DNA of 64,000 nucleotides from an uncultured Eubacteriales bacterium (GCA_902764915.1 CACWXY010000007.1:59584-123583), one strand, 5' to 3'; shown: positions 25,025 through 34,901, counted from the stretch's first letter. Numbers and translations are program-made. The notes: generated from the sequence alone by a model not told the origin.

Positions 25025-27439
25025 ATGCTTCTGACTTTCATTACTCCGTCCCAGGCCATTCCATGTCCCCGGATGTGGCGGGAATTCACCTGCGAAAACG
25101 TCCGGCACGCAGTCCTCACCATCACAGGCCTTGGACTGTACCGCGCTTTTCTCAACGGCCAGCGCGTCGGACAGGATTATCTGACCCCCGGCTTTAATGA
25201 TTATGATGCCTATCTGCGCTATCAGACCTATGATGTGACGGACCTGCTTTCCACGCAGAACCGTCTGGAAGTCTATTTGGGCAACGGCTGGTACAAGGGC
25301 CGCCTGGGCTTTGACGGCGGCAAGTCCAACCGCTGGGGAGAAAAATACCTGCTGGCCGCCAGACTGGAATTCACACAGGCAGACGGCCAGACCATTGTCA
25401 TTGAAACGGATACGGATTGGCTGGCCTCGCCGTCTCCCATCCGCGATGGCGGGATCTATGACGGTGAAATCCGGGATGATACCGCAGACCTGACACCCTC
25501 CGTTCCCTGTGTCATCGCGGACAACACCTACCATCTCCAGGCCCCGCTTTCCCCCTGCATCCGGGAAAAGGAATCGCGCAAGGGTACGCTAATCCGCACC
25601 CCTGCAGGAGAACAGGTAATTGACTTCGGCCAGAACATGTCCGGCATTCTCCGCTTCACCAACCGCCTCCCCAAGGGGAAAACAGTGCGCATACAGACCG
25701 GAGAAGTACTGCAGAACGGAAACTTCTACCGCGATAACCTGCGCACAGCGAAAAGCGAATATGTCTATACCTCCGACGGCGTGGAAAAGGAAGTCGAGCC
25801 TCTGTTCACCTTCTTCGGCTTCCGCTATGCCAGAATCGAAGGTATTGATTGCGTCAATCCCGATGATTTCACCGCCGTTTGCCTGTCCAGTGATCTGCGC
25901 GAAACGCTGCAGGTGCAGACCAGCCATGAAAAGCTGAACCAGCTGATGAAAAACAGTCTCTGGGGCCAGCGCAGCAATTTTCTGGACGTGCCCACCGACT
26001 GTCCCCAGCGCGACGAACGCCTGGGCTGGACAGCGGACACCCAGGTGTTCGTCAATACAGCCTGCTATCAGATGGACTGCAAGGACTTTTACCGCAAGTA
26101 TATGCGTGATCTGCGCGCTGACCAGACCATGTACTACGACGGTGACATCCCTGCATACAGTCCCTCCCTCCGGGGCGAGGCCATTCACGGCGGTGCGGTA
26201 TGGGCCGATGCCGGCACCATCATTCCCTGGAACGTGTACTGGAACTATGGCGACAAGGCGCTTCTACAGGAAAACTACCCCATGATGCGGGATTACACGG
26301 AAACGCTAATCGCAGCCGATGCACAGGCGGGAGGCAGCCACCTGATCTTCCCTTCCTTTACCTTCGGCGACTGGCTCGCCCAGGACGGCATGAGCCCCCA
26401 GAGCCTGAAGGGCGGCACAGACGATGCCTTTATCCAGGGTGTGTATTATTACAACAGCACGGACCTGACGGCCAGGGCAGCCGATGTGCTGGGAGAGACC
26501 GCAGACGCACAGCGGTATCACGCGCTGGCTTCGCGCATCCATGCCGCGCTGCTGGATGAATATGTCTCCCCCAACGGCAATCTGACCATTGATACCCAGA
26601 CCGGCTACGTGCTGGCCCTGTATTACGGCATCTACCGAAAGAAGGAAAAAATGCTCCGCGGCTTCCATCGCCGGATCGAGCGCGATTTTTTCCGCATCAC
26701 CTGCGGTTTCACCGGTGCGCCGCTGATGCTGCTAGTTCTGCTGGACAACGGCATGACAGAGATCGCATACCGTATGCTGCTCACGGAAGAATTCCCCGGC
26801 TGGCTGTATGCCGTCAACCTGGGCGCCACCACCATCTGGGAGCGCTGGAACAGTCTGGAAGCGGACGGATCCATCAGTGGAACCGGCATGAACAGTCTGA
26901 ACCACTATGCCTACGGCTCCGTATGCGAGGCAATCTACAGCCGTATCATGGGACTGCAGAATGCTGCTCCAGGCTGGACGAGCGCAAGGATTGCACCCCG
27001 GCTGGACGGCCGGCTGAAGCATGCCGCCCTCTCCTTTGATGCACCGTCCGGTCTCTGGAAGACCGCATGGCAGATTGATGCCAGCGGCGAAGTTACGCTG
27101 GAAGTCACAGTACCGGAAGGCGCCTGCGCGCATGTGGTGCTTCCGGATCATCCAGACAGCTACGAGACGGACATTGCCTGCGGCACATACCGCTGGCAAT
27201 GGCAGCCTGTCAGGGATTATCTGCATCCCTACTCCGCCGCATCCCGCATGATGGATCTTCTGGACAATCCGGAAGCGGCCGCTATAATTAAGGCGCACGT
27301 ACCGGCTCTGTTCTACGCCTGTCAGGGTACAAATAACGAGCTGCGAATCATGCCGCCCATGCAGGTTGCCAATGTCATGCCGCTGGACCGGAAAGCGATT
27401 CAGGAGATGGACCCGCTGCTGCGTGCAATTACAATTTAA
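25025..27439 (+). CDS. GH78 alpha-L-rhamnosidase-like glycosidase
   Basis: 804 residues. The N-terminal beta-sandwich has the family segment ITGLGLYRAFLNGQRVG and a Y-x-T-YDVTDLL strand. The (alpha/alpha)6 barrel carries the hallmark block DVPTDCPQRDERLGWTAD (near residues 322-339) with the expected acidic catalytic residues. The late block GATTIWERWNSL is also typical. The protein is shorter than many GH78 enzymes and lacks a signal peptide. Rhamnose-capped plant glycosides are the probable substrate. GGAGG precedes the ATG. Confidence 0.88.
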   Translation: MLLTFITPSQAIPCPRMWREFTCENVRHAVLTITGLGLYRAFLNGQRVGQDYLTPGFNDYDAYLRYQTYDVTDLLSTQNRLEVYLGNGWYKGRLGFDGGKSNRWGEKYLLAARLEFTQADGQTIVIETDTDWLASPSPIRDGGIYDGEIRDDTADLTPSVPCVIADNTYHLQAPLSPCIREKESRKGTLIRTPAGEQVIDFGQNMSGILRFTNRLPKGKTVRIQTGEVLQNGNFYRDNLRTAKSEYVYTSDGVEKEVEPLFTFFGFRYARIEGIDCVNPDDFTAVCLSSDLRETLQVQTSHEKLNQLMKNSLWGQRSNFLDVPTDCPQRDERLGWTADTQVFVNTACYQMDCKDFYRKYMRDLRADQTMYYDGDIPAYSPSLRGEAIHGGAVWADAGTIIPWNVYWNYGDKALLQENYPMMRDYTETLIAADAQAGGSHLIFPSFTFGDWLAQDGMSPQSLKGGTDDAFIQGVYYYNSTDLTARAADVLGETADAQRYHALASRIHAALLDEYVSPNGNLTIDTQTGYVLALYYGIYRKKEKMLRGFHRRIERDFFRITCGFTGAPLMLLVLLDNGMTEIAYRMLLTEEFPGWLYAVNLGATTIWERWNSLEADGSISGTGMNSLNHYAYGSVCEAIYSRIMGLQNAAPGWTSARIAPRLDGRLKHAALSFDAPSGLWKTAWQIDASGEVTLEVTVPEGACAHVVLPDHPDSYETDIACGTYRWQWQPVRDYLHPYSAASRMMDLLDNPEAAAIIKAHVPALFYACQGTNNELRIMPPMQVANVMPLDRKAIQEMDPLLRAITI

Positions 27440-27457
27440 TGCTGGGAGGCACATATC

Positions 27458-28090
27458 ATGAAATATCAAGGCATTATTTTCGATCTGGACGGCGTCATCT
27501 GCTCCACGGACGAATATCACTACCTGGCCTGGAAAGCCCTGGCTGACCGACTGGGCATTCCCTTTGACCGGGAGCGCAATAACCTGCTCCGCGGCGTAAG
27601 CCGCATGGCCAGCCTGGAGATTATCCTGGAAAAGTCGAACAAAACCTACACGGAAGAAGAAAAAGCGGCCTTTGCTGAGGAAAAGAACACCCTCTACCGG
27701 CAGCTGCTCAGCCGTATGTCACCCGCGGATCTTTCCGACGATGTCAGAAGCACACTGGAGGAACTGCGCAAGACAGGCCTTCTGCTCGCTATTGGCTCTT
27801 CCAGCAAGAATACACCCTATATTCTTCAGCGCATCGGTCTGGGCAATTTCTTTGATGCAGTCGCCGACGGCAACTGCATCACACACTCCAAACCGCATCC
27901 GGAAGTCTTCCTCAAGGCAGCAGACATGATCGGGCTCCCGCCGCAGACATGCCTGGTGGTGGAGGACGCGCATGCCGGTGTGGAAGCCGCGCTTGCCGGC
28001 GGTTTTGACTGTGCGGCCATGGGCGATGCCCGGGACGACGAGCGGGCCACCTGGCATCTCCAGCGTTTCTCCGATCTGCTGAAACTGTAA
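27458..28090 (+). CDS. pgmB: HAD-family beta-phosphoglucomutase-like enzyme
   Basis: 210 residues. HAD nucleophile and acid are D9 and D11 in FDLDGVI; the Ser/Lys motifs (SSSKN, HSKPHPEVF) and the Mg-binding EDAHAG motif are present, and a helical cap lies between. This is the beta-PGM pattern, which converts beta-glucose 1-phosphate to glucose 6-phosphate. No disaccharide phosphorylase was seen nearby, so either a glycosidase here is phosphorolytic or the phosphorylase lies elsewhere. 18 bases after the GH78 gene. Confidence 0.85.
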   Translation: MKYQGIIFDLDGVICSTDEYHYLAWKALADRLGIPFDRERNNLLRGVSRMASLEIILEKSNKTYTEEEKAAFAEEKNTLYRQLLSRMSPADLSDDVRSTLEELRKTGLLLAIGSSSKNTPYILQRIGLGNFFDAVADGNCITHSKPHPEVFLKAADMIGLPPQTCLVVEDAHAGVEAALAGGFDCAAMGDARDDERATWHLQRFSDLLKL

Positions 28091-28099
28091 GACCATGTA

Positions 28100-28122
28100 A
28101 CCCGGCGAAACGCCGGGTTTTT
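28100..28122 (+). terminator. Intrinsic terminator between pgmB and GH42 genes
   Basis: Perfect 8-bp stem acccggcg (28100-28107) and cgccgggt (28111-28118) with an AAA loop and a run of five T from the stem end. Read-through would be needed to express the GH42 gene from upstream. Confidence 0.78.
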
Positions 28123-28147
28123 CCATCAGAATAACAGGAGGAAACCT

Positions 28148-30169
28148 ATGGACCGGATTCTCTATGGCTGTGCCTATTATGATGAATACATGCCGCTGGA
28201 GCGGCTGGAAAACGACATGGAAATGATGCGCCGCGCCGGAATCAATGTGATCCGCATTGCGGAGTCCACATGGGCCACGGAAGAGCCGCAGGAAGGCGTA
28301 TTTGATTTCTCCCATGTGACGCGCACGATTGAAGCCGCCGCCCGCCATGGCATTTCCGTGATTGTCGGCACCCCCACCTATGCCATTCCGCCCTGGCTGG
28401 CCGCCCGGTATCCGGATGTCATCGCCCTCACCGAGCAGGGGCAGGGCAAATACGGCCCCCGGCAGAACATGGATATCACCCATCCGCGCTATCTCTTCTA
28501 TGCGGAGCGTGTCATCCGCCGTCTCATGGAGGCAGTCGCGCCGTATGAAAACGTAATCGGGTTTCAGCTGGACAATGAAACCAAGCACTATCACGTGGCA
28601 GGTCCCCGGGTACAGCAGCGCTTCTTTGACCATCTCCGGGAAACCTTCGGCACGGTGGAAGCCATGAATCAGGCCTTCGGCTTTGCCTACTGGTCCAACG
28701 CCGTGGACACCTGGGAGCATCTGCCGGATGTGACCGGGACCATCAACGGCAGCTATCTGGCCGCCTTTGAAGCGTTCCGACGTCAGCTGGTAACAGACTT
28801 CCTTCTCTGGCAGCGCAGTATTGTGGATGCATACCGCCGTCCCGATCAGTTTGTAACACACAATTTTGACTTTGCATGGCACGGATATTCCTTCGGCGTT
28901 CAGCCCGATGTGGATCACGCCAGAGCCGCCCAGGCACTGACCATCGCCGGATGCGATATCTATCATCCCACGCAGGACGACCTGACAGGCAGAGAAATCG
29001 CCTTCTGCGGAAGTCTGACCCGCTGTCTGAAACAGCAGAATTACCTGGTGCTGGAAACGGAAGCCCAGGGTTTCCCGGAGTGGACACCCTATGACGGGCA
29101 GTTGCGGCTGCAGGCATTCAGCCACCTGTCCAGCGGCGCAGACAGTGTCATGTACTGGCACTGGCATTCCCTGCACAACGGCTGCGAAACCTACTGGAAG
29201 GGACTTCTCAGCCACGACCTGAAGGAAAACAGACTGTACCGGGAAGCGCAGAGCATAGGCCGTGACCTGCAGAGAATCGGGAACAGGCTGGTGCACCTGC
29301 GCAAGGAAAACCGCGTGGCCATTCTGGTTTCCAATGAAGCGCTCACATCCATGGGACCCTGGCCGCTGTTCGCGCTTCCCGGAAACCGTCAGGATTACAA
29401 TGATGTGGTCCGTGCCTATGCGGACGCATTGTTTGAGATGAATGTGGAATACGATGTCGTATTCCCAGAGACGGCCACTTTCTCGGACTATGATCTGCTG
29501 ATTGTTCCGGCTCTGTACAGTGCTTCCGATGAATTGCTGCAAAGGCTTCGCGACTATGCAGCCCGTGGCGGCGTCCTGCTTGCGGCCATCAAGTGCGGAT
29601 TTACGGATGAACACGTCAAGGTGCGCCATGAAACCCAGCCTGCACAGCTGCATGAGTGCTTCGGCGTCACCTACCAGGAATTCACCGTTCCCAAGACCGC
29701 CGGTCTGCGCGCCACATCCGCTTTCCCGGAGGCAGGGCATCTGCATTCAGAGAACAGCCTCCATACCTGGATGGAACTGCTTATGCCGCATGATGCCACA
29801 GTGCTGGCGGAATATGTACATCCCTGCTGGGGTCAGTATGCGGCCGTAACAGAAAAGAAATACGGCAGAGGCTGTGCCATCTATGCCGGCTGCCTCATGA
29901 GTCATGTGTGGACCCGCGCATTGTGCGAGCACGCGCTGGCACTGGCGCGCATCGAAATCCCCTACCCCGACATGTACCCAATATCCATCAAGTCCGGCAT
30001 CAATGTCTATGGGCAGACCATCCGGTATTACCTCAACTACTCTTCGGACACACGGACATTTGTCCATGACGATACCGACGGCCTGGAACTGCTCTCCGGA
30101 CAGACCATTGCCTGCGGCGAGTATCTCACACTGCAGCCATGGTCCGTTGCCATTGTTGCATATGACTGA
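28148..30169 (+). CDS. GH42 beta-galactosidase
   Basis: 673 residues, the usual GH42 length. The barrel begins with YGCAYYDEYMPLERLENDM. The acid/base is E144 in QLDNE and the nucleophile is one of the glutamates in VLETEAQGF (E303/E305). A trimerisation-type domain (about 380-600) and a C-terminal beta domain follow. No signal peptide; it should release galactose from short beta-galactosides in the cytoplasm. AGGAGG lies upstream of the ATG. Confidence 0.9.
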   Translation: MDRILYGCAYYDEYMPLERLENDMEMMRRAGINVIRIAESTWATEEPQEGVFDFSHVTRTIEAAARHGISVIVGTPTYAIPPWLAARYPDVIALTEQGQGKYGPRQNMDITHPRYLFYAERVIRRLMEAVAPYENVIGFQLDNETKHYHVAGPRVQQRFFDHLRETFGTVEAMNQAFGFAYWSNAVDTWEHLPDVTGTINGSYLAAFEAFRRQLVTDFLLWQRSIVDAYRRPDQFVTHNFDFAWHGYSFGVQPDVDHARAAQALTIAGCDIYHPTQDDLTGREIAFCGSLTRCLKQQNYLVLETEAQGFPEWTPYDGQLRLQAFSHLSSGADSVMYWHWHSLHNGCETYWKGLLSHDLKENRLYREAQSIGRDLQRIGNRLVHLRKENRVAILVSNEALTSMGPWPLFALPGNRQDYNDVVRAYADALFEMNVEYDVVFPETATFSDYDLLIVPALYSASDELLQRLRDYAARGGVLLAAIKCGFTDEHVKVRHETQPAQLHECFGVTYQEFTVPKTAGLRATSAFPEAGHLHSENSLHTWMELLMPHDATVLAEYVHPCWGQYAAVTEKKYGRGCAIYAGCLMSHVWTRALCEHALALARIEIPYPDMYPISIKSGINVYGQTIRYYLNYSSDTRTFVHDDTDGLELLSGQTIACGEYLTLQPWSVAIVAYD

Positions 30170-30243
30170 CCTCTTCGGACAGGCACAGCCTTTCTTCCCA
30201 AAAAACCGTTTCCGTTTTCCCGTCATCTGGCAGGGATAACGGC

Positions 30244-30272
30244 TTGCATAATGACACAGAAAATACTATCCT
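30244..30272 (+). promoter_or_regulatory. Possible promoter of the nucleoside-hydrolase-like gene
   Basis: TTGCAT (30244-30249), 17-base spacer, TATCCT (30267-30272), about 95 bases before the ATG at 30368. A matching pair gggataacg/cgttatccc flanks this stretch at about 30233 and 30313. Confidence 0.35.
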
Positions 30273-30367
30273 CCCCTTCGTTGTTCCTGCGGTTGTATCC
30301 CATAGGAGGCGTTATCCCGTACAGTGCCATGTAATGCTTCGCAGAAAAGTGGTAAAGGAGTCATTCC

Positions 30368-31297
30368 ATGCATCATTCGTTTCATTTCCGCGTGCCGGAG
30401 GAAAAGACAATCCGGTATATTGCGCATACGGACTGCAAAAACGAGGCCGACGACCAATTTACCCTCTGCCACCTGCTTCTGACGCAGAAGCTGGATGTCC
30501 GCGGTATCATCGGCGGGCACTTTGCCCAGAAAACACCTTCCGGCAGTGCCCGGGAGAGCTGCGAGGAAATCCAGAGAGTGCTCTCGCTCATGGGACTTTC
30601 CGGACAGTATCCGGTGCTGGAAGGCGCCGATCACGGCCTGAAGGATGAAGCAACCCCTGTCGATACCCCTGCAGCCCGATTTATCATTGAGGAAGCCATG
30701 AAGGACGATCCGCGCCCCCTGTTCATTGGCATGCAGGGCGCCATTACGGATCTGGCTTGCGCCATTCTTCTCGAACCCCGGATCTGTCAGCGCATGACCT
30801 GCATCTGGATCGGCGGCGGAGACTATCCGGAGGGCGGGAACGAGTTCAATCTTGCCGGGGATATCTCCAGCGCCAATGTAGTCTTTTCCTCTGCCATGCC
30901 CGTATGGCAGGTGCCCAAGGGTGTCTACAAGACCTTCTGCGTGTCTCTTTCCGAGCTCCAGTGGAAAGTGGAGCCCTGCGGCGACATCGGCGCCTACCTG
31001 TTCCGGCAGATGGTGGAACTCAATGACGCACTGGGCTTCTATATCCCATGGCCCCACGGCGAAACCTGGTGTCTGGGGGATGAAGGCGTCATCTGCGCAC
31101 TTCTGGAAGACGCTGAGCGCACCGGAGGCTACTCGGTCGTTCCGGCCCCGCGTATTGCCTCTGACATGCATTATCTCCCTGGAGACGGAAAGCGGACTAT
31201 CCGAGTCTATCACGCCATGGATGTGCGCATGGATCTGGAAGATCTCTTCGCCAAGCTGGCCCTGCGCTATGGATGGAACCCCCGCGGAAATGCGTGA
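30368..31297 (+). CDS. Inosine/uridine-preferring nucleoside hydrolase-like protein
   Basis: 309 residues. The N-terminal T-D-C-K-N-E-A-D-D block (residues 21-29) corresponds to the calcium-binding aspartate cluster of nucleoside hydrolases, though the canonical DxDxxxDD spacing is altered. IIGGHF, FIGMQGAITDLA and WIGGGDYPEGGNEFNLAGD match the fold's ribose-binding and central motifs. The family splits N-glycosidic bonds; a related C- or N-glycoside of the imported compounds is an alternative substrate given the glycosidase neighbours. GGAG precedes the ATG. Confidence 0.72.
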   Translation: MHHSFHFRVPEEKTIRYIAHTDCKNEADDQFTLCHLLLTQKLDVRGIIGGHFAQKTPSGSARESCEEIQRVLSLMGLSGQYPVLEGADHGLKDEATPVDTPAARFIIEEAMKDDPRPLFIGMQGAITDLACAILLEPRICQRMTCIWIGGGDYPEGGNEFNLAGDISSANVVFSSAMPVWQVPKGVYKTFCVSLSELQWKVEPCGDIGAYLFRQMVELNDALGFYIPWPHGETWCLGDEGVICALLEDAERTGGYSVVPAPRIASDMHYLPGDGKRTIRVYHAMDVRMDLEDLFAKLALRYGWNPRGNA

Positions 31298-31419
31298 TGC
31301 GCATTTGTTCCTGCCGCTTTCATGGGGCTTTATAACACAGACAGCGCTTGATGCGCCTCTGATCCATACCGGTTTTCAGGGAAGACCGGTCATATAACTG
31401 ATGGGGAGGAATACCTGCC

Positions 31420-32583
31420 ATGCATTTTTCAAGCACCCTCAACCGCTTCGGCGATGAGGTCTTCGCCGCCCTCAATGAGCGCAGAATTGCGCTGGAAAAA
31501 GAGGGGCGCACCTTCTATAACCTGTCGATCGGCACACCTGACTTTGTGCCCTCAAAGCGTGTGCGCACCGCCCTTGCCGAGGCAGCCCAGGACCCGGAAA
31601 ACTGGAAATATGCGCTGCGGGATACGGACGAAATGCTGCAGGCCGTATGCCGCTATTATGAAAAGCGCTTTTCCGTATCCATCACGCCCGACATGATCGC
31701 CTCCTGCTATGGTTCGCAGGAAGGCATCGGCCATCTGGGCATGACGCTGTGCGATCCCGGGGATGTGGTACTGCTCCCTTCCCCCTGCTATCCCGTGTTC
31801 ATTGCCGGTGCAAAGATGGCCGGCGCGCAGATCCATTACTATCCGCTCAGCCCGGAAAAGCACTTTCTTCCGGACCTGGACGCTATTCCGGCGGATGTTG
31901 CCAGAGCCGCACGCTATATGATCGTCTCCCTTCCCTCCAATCCCACCGGCTCCGTGGGCGATGACGCCACCTATGAAGGCCTCATTGCCTTTGCAAAAAA
32001 GTACGATATTCTCCTGGTCCATGATAACGCATACTCAGATATCATCTACGACGGCATAGAGGGCGGAAGCTTCCTGCATTACGAAGGTGCCCGGGATGTG
32101 GGCGTGGAATTCTTTTCCCTTTCCAAATCCTTTAACCTGACCGGTGCACGTATCTCCTTCCTGATCGGACGTCCCGACGTAGTAGCCGCCTTCCGCAAGC
32201 TCCGCAGTCAGATTGACTTTGGCATGTTTCTGCCGCTGCAGAAGGTGGCCATCGCCGCCCTGGAGACAGACCGGGCGGAAGTGCAGGCGCAGTGTGCCGC
32301 CTATCAGGCGCGCCGCGACGCGCTCTGCGACGGCCTTACCGGCATCGGCTGGCCTGTGCGCCGCAATCAGGGAAGCATGTTCGTCTGGGCCAAGATTCCA
32401 GTTGCGGGCATGTCCAGCATGGACTTCTGTCTTGCCCTGATGGACCGCGCCGGCGTGATCTGCACGCCCGGTGCCAGTTTCGGGCCGGCAGGTGAAGGCT
32501 ATGTGCGCTTTGCCCTGGTGCTTCCGCCGGACAGGATCCAGGAAGCTGTGGAACAGATCCGGAAAAGCGGCATCCTTGCATGA
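31420..32583 (+). CDS. PLP-dependent class I/II aminotransferase (LL-diaminopimelate aminotransferase-like)
   Basis: 387 residues, fold-type I. The opening LSIGTPDF, the central SLPSNPTG, the VHDNAYSDI block and the Schiff-base lysine in FFSLSKSFNLTGAR are all visible. Clostridial proteins with this opening are often called DapL, which makes LL-diaminopimelate from tetrahydrodipicolinate, but aspartate or alanine aminotransferase activity cannot be excluded. A DapF domain, the next pathway step, is encoded 9 kb downstream as part of CarB, supporting a DAP role. GGGGAGG precedes the ATG. Confidence 0.8.
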   Translation: MHFSSTLNRFGDEVFAALNERRIALEKEGRTFYNLSIGTPDFVPSKRVRTALAEAAQDPENWKYALRDTDEMLQAVCRYYEKRFSVSITPDMIASCYGSQEGIGHLGMTLCDPGDVVLLPSPCYPVFIAGAKMAGAQIHYYPLSPEKHFLPDLDAIPADVARAARYMIVSLPSNPTGSVGDDATYEGLIAFAKKYDILLVHDNAYSDIIYDGIEGGSFLHYEGARDVGVEFFSLSKSFNLTGARISFLIGRPDVVAAFRKLRSQIDFGMFLPLQKVAIAALETDRAEVQAQCAAYQARRDALCDGLTGIGWPVRRNQGSMFVWAKIPVAGMSSMDFCLALMDRAGVICTPGASFGPAGEGYVRFALVLPPDRIQEAVEQIRKSGILA

Positions 32584-32598
32584 AACCCTATACAGCCA

Positions 32599-32642
32599 GT
32601 GAAACACGGAAGCGAAAAAACGCTTCCGTGTTTCACGCTCTT
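32599..32642 (+). terminator. Very strong intrinsic terminator
   Basis: A perfect 16-bp inverted repeat (32599-32614 and 32621-32636) with a loop of six A; T-rich sequence follows. It separates the aminotransferase gene from the arginine operon. Confidence 0.75.
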
Positions 32643-32782
32643 TCAAAAAACAGGAAAAAAACATACAGGCCATGCAGAATATAAAGACGCCTGTTTCCAT
32701 CCTTATCTTCTTTCTTATCCCTTCTTTTTGATGTTTCTGTCCTTGCCTTTACCGAAACATACAAATCTGCGGCTATGTATAT

Positions 32783-32821
32783 TATGCATACATATGCATC
32801 TTATATTGCATATCTATGCAT
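32783..32821. promoter_or_regulatory. Paired ArgR-type operator (ARG boxes) upstream of argG
   Basis: Two similar 17-bp palindromic sites, tatgcatacatatgcat (32783-32799) and attgcatatctatgcat (32805-32821), have centres 22 bases apart, close to the two-turn spacing of paired ARG boxes. They end 8 bases before the -35 of the argG promoter. Binding by the arginine repressor is inferred from position and symmetry; no argR gene is in the window. Confidence 0.55.
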
Positions 32822-32828
32822 TTTCTTC

Positions 32829-32857
32829 TTGACTTTTCGCCTTTTCGGCTGTATATT
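32829..32857 (+). promoter_or_regulatory. Promoter of the argG-argF-car operon
   Basis: TTGACT (32829-32834), exactly 17 bases, TATATT (32852-32857). Transcription would start near 32864, giving a leader of about 28 nucleotides. Confidence 0.6.
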
Positions 32858-32891
32858 TCCCATTGTTCCAAGAGAAGGAGGAAGAACCAAG

Positions 32892-34118
32892 ATGAACAAG
32901 GAAAACATCAAGAAAATCGTACTCGCCTACTCCGGCGGATTGGATACATCCATCATCATTCCCTGGCTGAAGGAAAACTACAATAATCCGGAAATCATTG
33001 CCGTCTCCGGCAATGTCGGCCAGGCCGACGAACTGGAGGGTCTGGAGGAAAAGGCGCTGAAGACTGGCGCTTCCAAGCTCTATGTGCTGGATCTGACCGA
33101 CACCTATGTGGATGATTACATTATCCCCACCATGAAAGCCGGCGCTGTCTATGAGGATTATCTCCTTGGCACCAGCACGGCCCGTCCCTGCATTGCCAAA
33201 GGCCTGGTGGAGATCGCCCTCAAGGAAGGTGCCGACGCCATCTGCCACGGCTGCACGGGCAAAGGCAACGATCAGGTGCGCTTTGAACTGGCCATCAAGC
33301 ACTTTGCGCCAAACATGCCGATCATTGCTCCCTGGCGTGAGTGGGATATCAAATCCCGCGACGAAGAGATCGACTTTGCGGAAGCACACAATGTACCGCT
33401 GAAGATCAGCCGTGAGACCAACTATTCCAAGGACAAGAACATCTGGCATCTCAGCCATGAAGGCCTGGACCTGGAAGACACCGGAAACGAACCCCAGTAT
33501 GAAAAGCCCGGTTTCCTGGAAATGGGTGTCTCTCCCATGCAGGCACCGGACACGCCCACCTATGTGGAACTGGAATTTGCAAACGGAACGCCTGTAGCCC
33601 TTGACGGCGAAAAGATGAGCGCCAAGAACATTCTTCTCAAGCTTAACGAGCTGGGCGGAAAGAACGGCATCGGCATTATCGACATCGTCGAGAACCGTCT
33701 GGTGGGCATGAAGTGCCGCGGTGTCTATGAAACCCCCGGCGGAACCATTCTCTACAAGGCCCACGAAGCCCTGGAAAGCGTATGTCTGGACAAGTACACC
33801 ATGCATGAAAAGCAGCGCCTGTCCGTGACCTTTGCTGAGCTTGTCTATAACGGCCAGTGGTTCACACCCCTGCGCGAAGCGCTCTCTGCTTTTGTGGACA
33901 AGACCCAGGAGGCCGTAAACGGCAAGGTCCGTCTCAAGCTCTACAAGGGCAACATCATCAAGGCCGGGATCTGGAGTCCCAACTCCCTGTATTCCGAGGA
34001 AATTGCCACCTTCGGCGCCAGTGACTATGACCAGAAGGATGCCGCCGGCTTTATCAATCTCTTCGGCCTGCCCATTAAGGTGCAGTCCCTGGTATCCCAG
34101 AACTGCAAAGCCAAGTAA
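32892..34118 (+). CDS. argG: Argininosuccinate synthase
   Basis: 408 residues. It joins citrulline and aspartate using ATP to form argininosuccinate in arginine synthesis. The ATP-binding AYSGGLDTS motif is at residues 9-17. Family blocks [30 protein letters not shown] and [12 protein letters not shown] are present. The ATG at 32892 is chosen by AAGGAGG at 32875-32881; the longer open frame covers the promoter. It leads an operon with a transporter, argF, carA and carB-dapF. No argH is in the window. Confidence 0.96.
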   Translation: MNKENIKKIVLAYSGGLDTSIIIPWLKENYNNPEIIAVSGNVGQADELEGLEEKALKTGASKLYVLDLTDTYVDDYIIPTMKAGAVYEDYLLGTSTARPCIAKGLVEIALKEGADAICHGCTGKGNDQVRFELAIKHFAPNMPIIAPWREWDIKSRDEEIDFAEAHNVPLKISRETNYSKDKNIWHLSHEGLDLEDTGNEPQYEKPGFLEMGVSPMQAPDTPTYVELEFANGTPVALDGEKMSAKNILLKLNELGGKNGIGIIDIVENRLVGMKCRGVYETPGGTILYKAHEALESVCLDKYTMHEKQRLSVTFAELVYNGQWFTPLREALSAFVDKTQEAVNGKVRLKLYKGNIIKAGIWSPNSLYSEEIATFGASDYDQKDAAGFINLFGLPIKVQSLVSQNCKAK

Positions 34119-34154
34119 TCCCGTACAGAACCATACTATCAGGAGGATACGCAT

Positions 34155-34901
34155 ATGAAAAAGCTGACTGCTCTGTTTCTGGCTCTTGCCCTTTGCCTTT
34201 GCGGCACATTGGCCATGGCCGATGAACTGACTACTGTGGAAGCGGGCAAACTGACCATCTCCACCAGTCCTGACTTTCCGCCCTTTGAATATACGGATGA
34301 CGAAGACAACATTATCGGCATTGAGCCCGAGCTGCTTACCCTGATTGCCGAAAAGGTCGGTCTGGAACTGGAAATCCTGCCCATGGACTTCGATTCCGCA
34401 CTTCTGGCTGTACAGCAGGGCAAGAGTGATGCCGTTGTATCCGGTGTTACCGTAACCGAGGGCCGCAAGCTCATCTATGACTTCACCGAGTCCTACACCG
34501 TCATCACCCAGGCTATTGTATTCAAGGATGGCAAGGACATTACCATGGACACCCTCAAGGATCAGACCATCGGCGTGCAGCGCGGCACAACCGGTCAGAT
34601 CCTGGTAGAAGACGATTTCGGCGAAGATCATGTGGTCGCCTATGATACCTATTCCACCGTTTTCCAGGCCCTGCTCAATGACCAGATCGACTGCATTGTC
34701 ATGGATGACGCGGTCGCCAAGGCGTATCTGGCCGTCAATCCCGGTCTTGTCATGGTCGGTACCACCTATGAGCCGGAAAACTATGCCTTCGGCATCACCA
34801 AGGGCAATACCGCGCTGCTGGATGCCGTCAACGAAGCACTCAAGAGCTTCATGGAAGACGGCACCGTGCAGGCAATCATTGATAAATATATGGCCGAATA
34901 A
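34155..34901 (+). CDS. Amino-acid ABC transporter substrate-binding protein (family 3)
   Basis: 248 residues, typical for family 3. The signal peptide ends with LAMA-DE, a signal-peptidase-I site; the cysteines in LCLCG do not form a good lipobox. The mature part has the family opening GKLTISTSPDFPPFEY and the two-lobe pattern with GVTVTEGRKLIYDFT. Position within an arginine operon suggests arginine, ornithine, citrulline or another polar amino acid, but this is inference. AGGAGG precedes the ATG. Confidence 0.9.
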   Translation: MKKLTALFLALALCLCGTLAMADELTTVEAGKLTISTSPDFPPFEYTDDEDNIIGIEPELLTLIAEKVGLELEILPMDFDSALLAVQQGKSDAVVSGVTVTEGRKLIYDFTESYTVITQAIVFKDGKDITMDTLKDQTIGVQRGTTGQILVEDDFGEDHVVAYDTYSTVFQALLNDQIDCIVMDDAVAKAYLAVNPGLVMVGTTYEPENYAFGITKGNTALLDAVNEALKSFMEDGTVQAIIDKYMAE

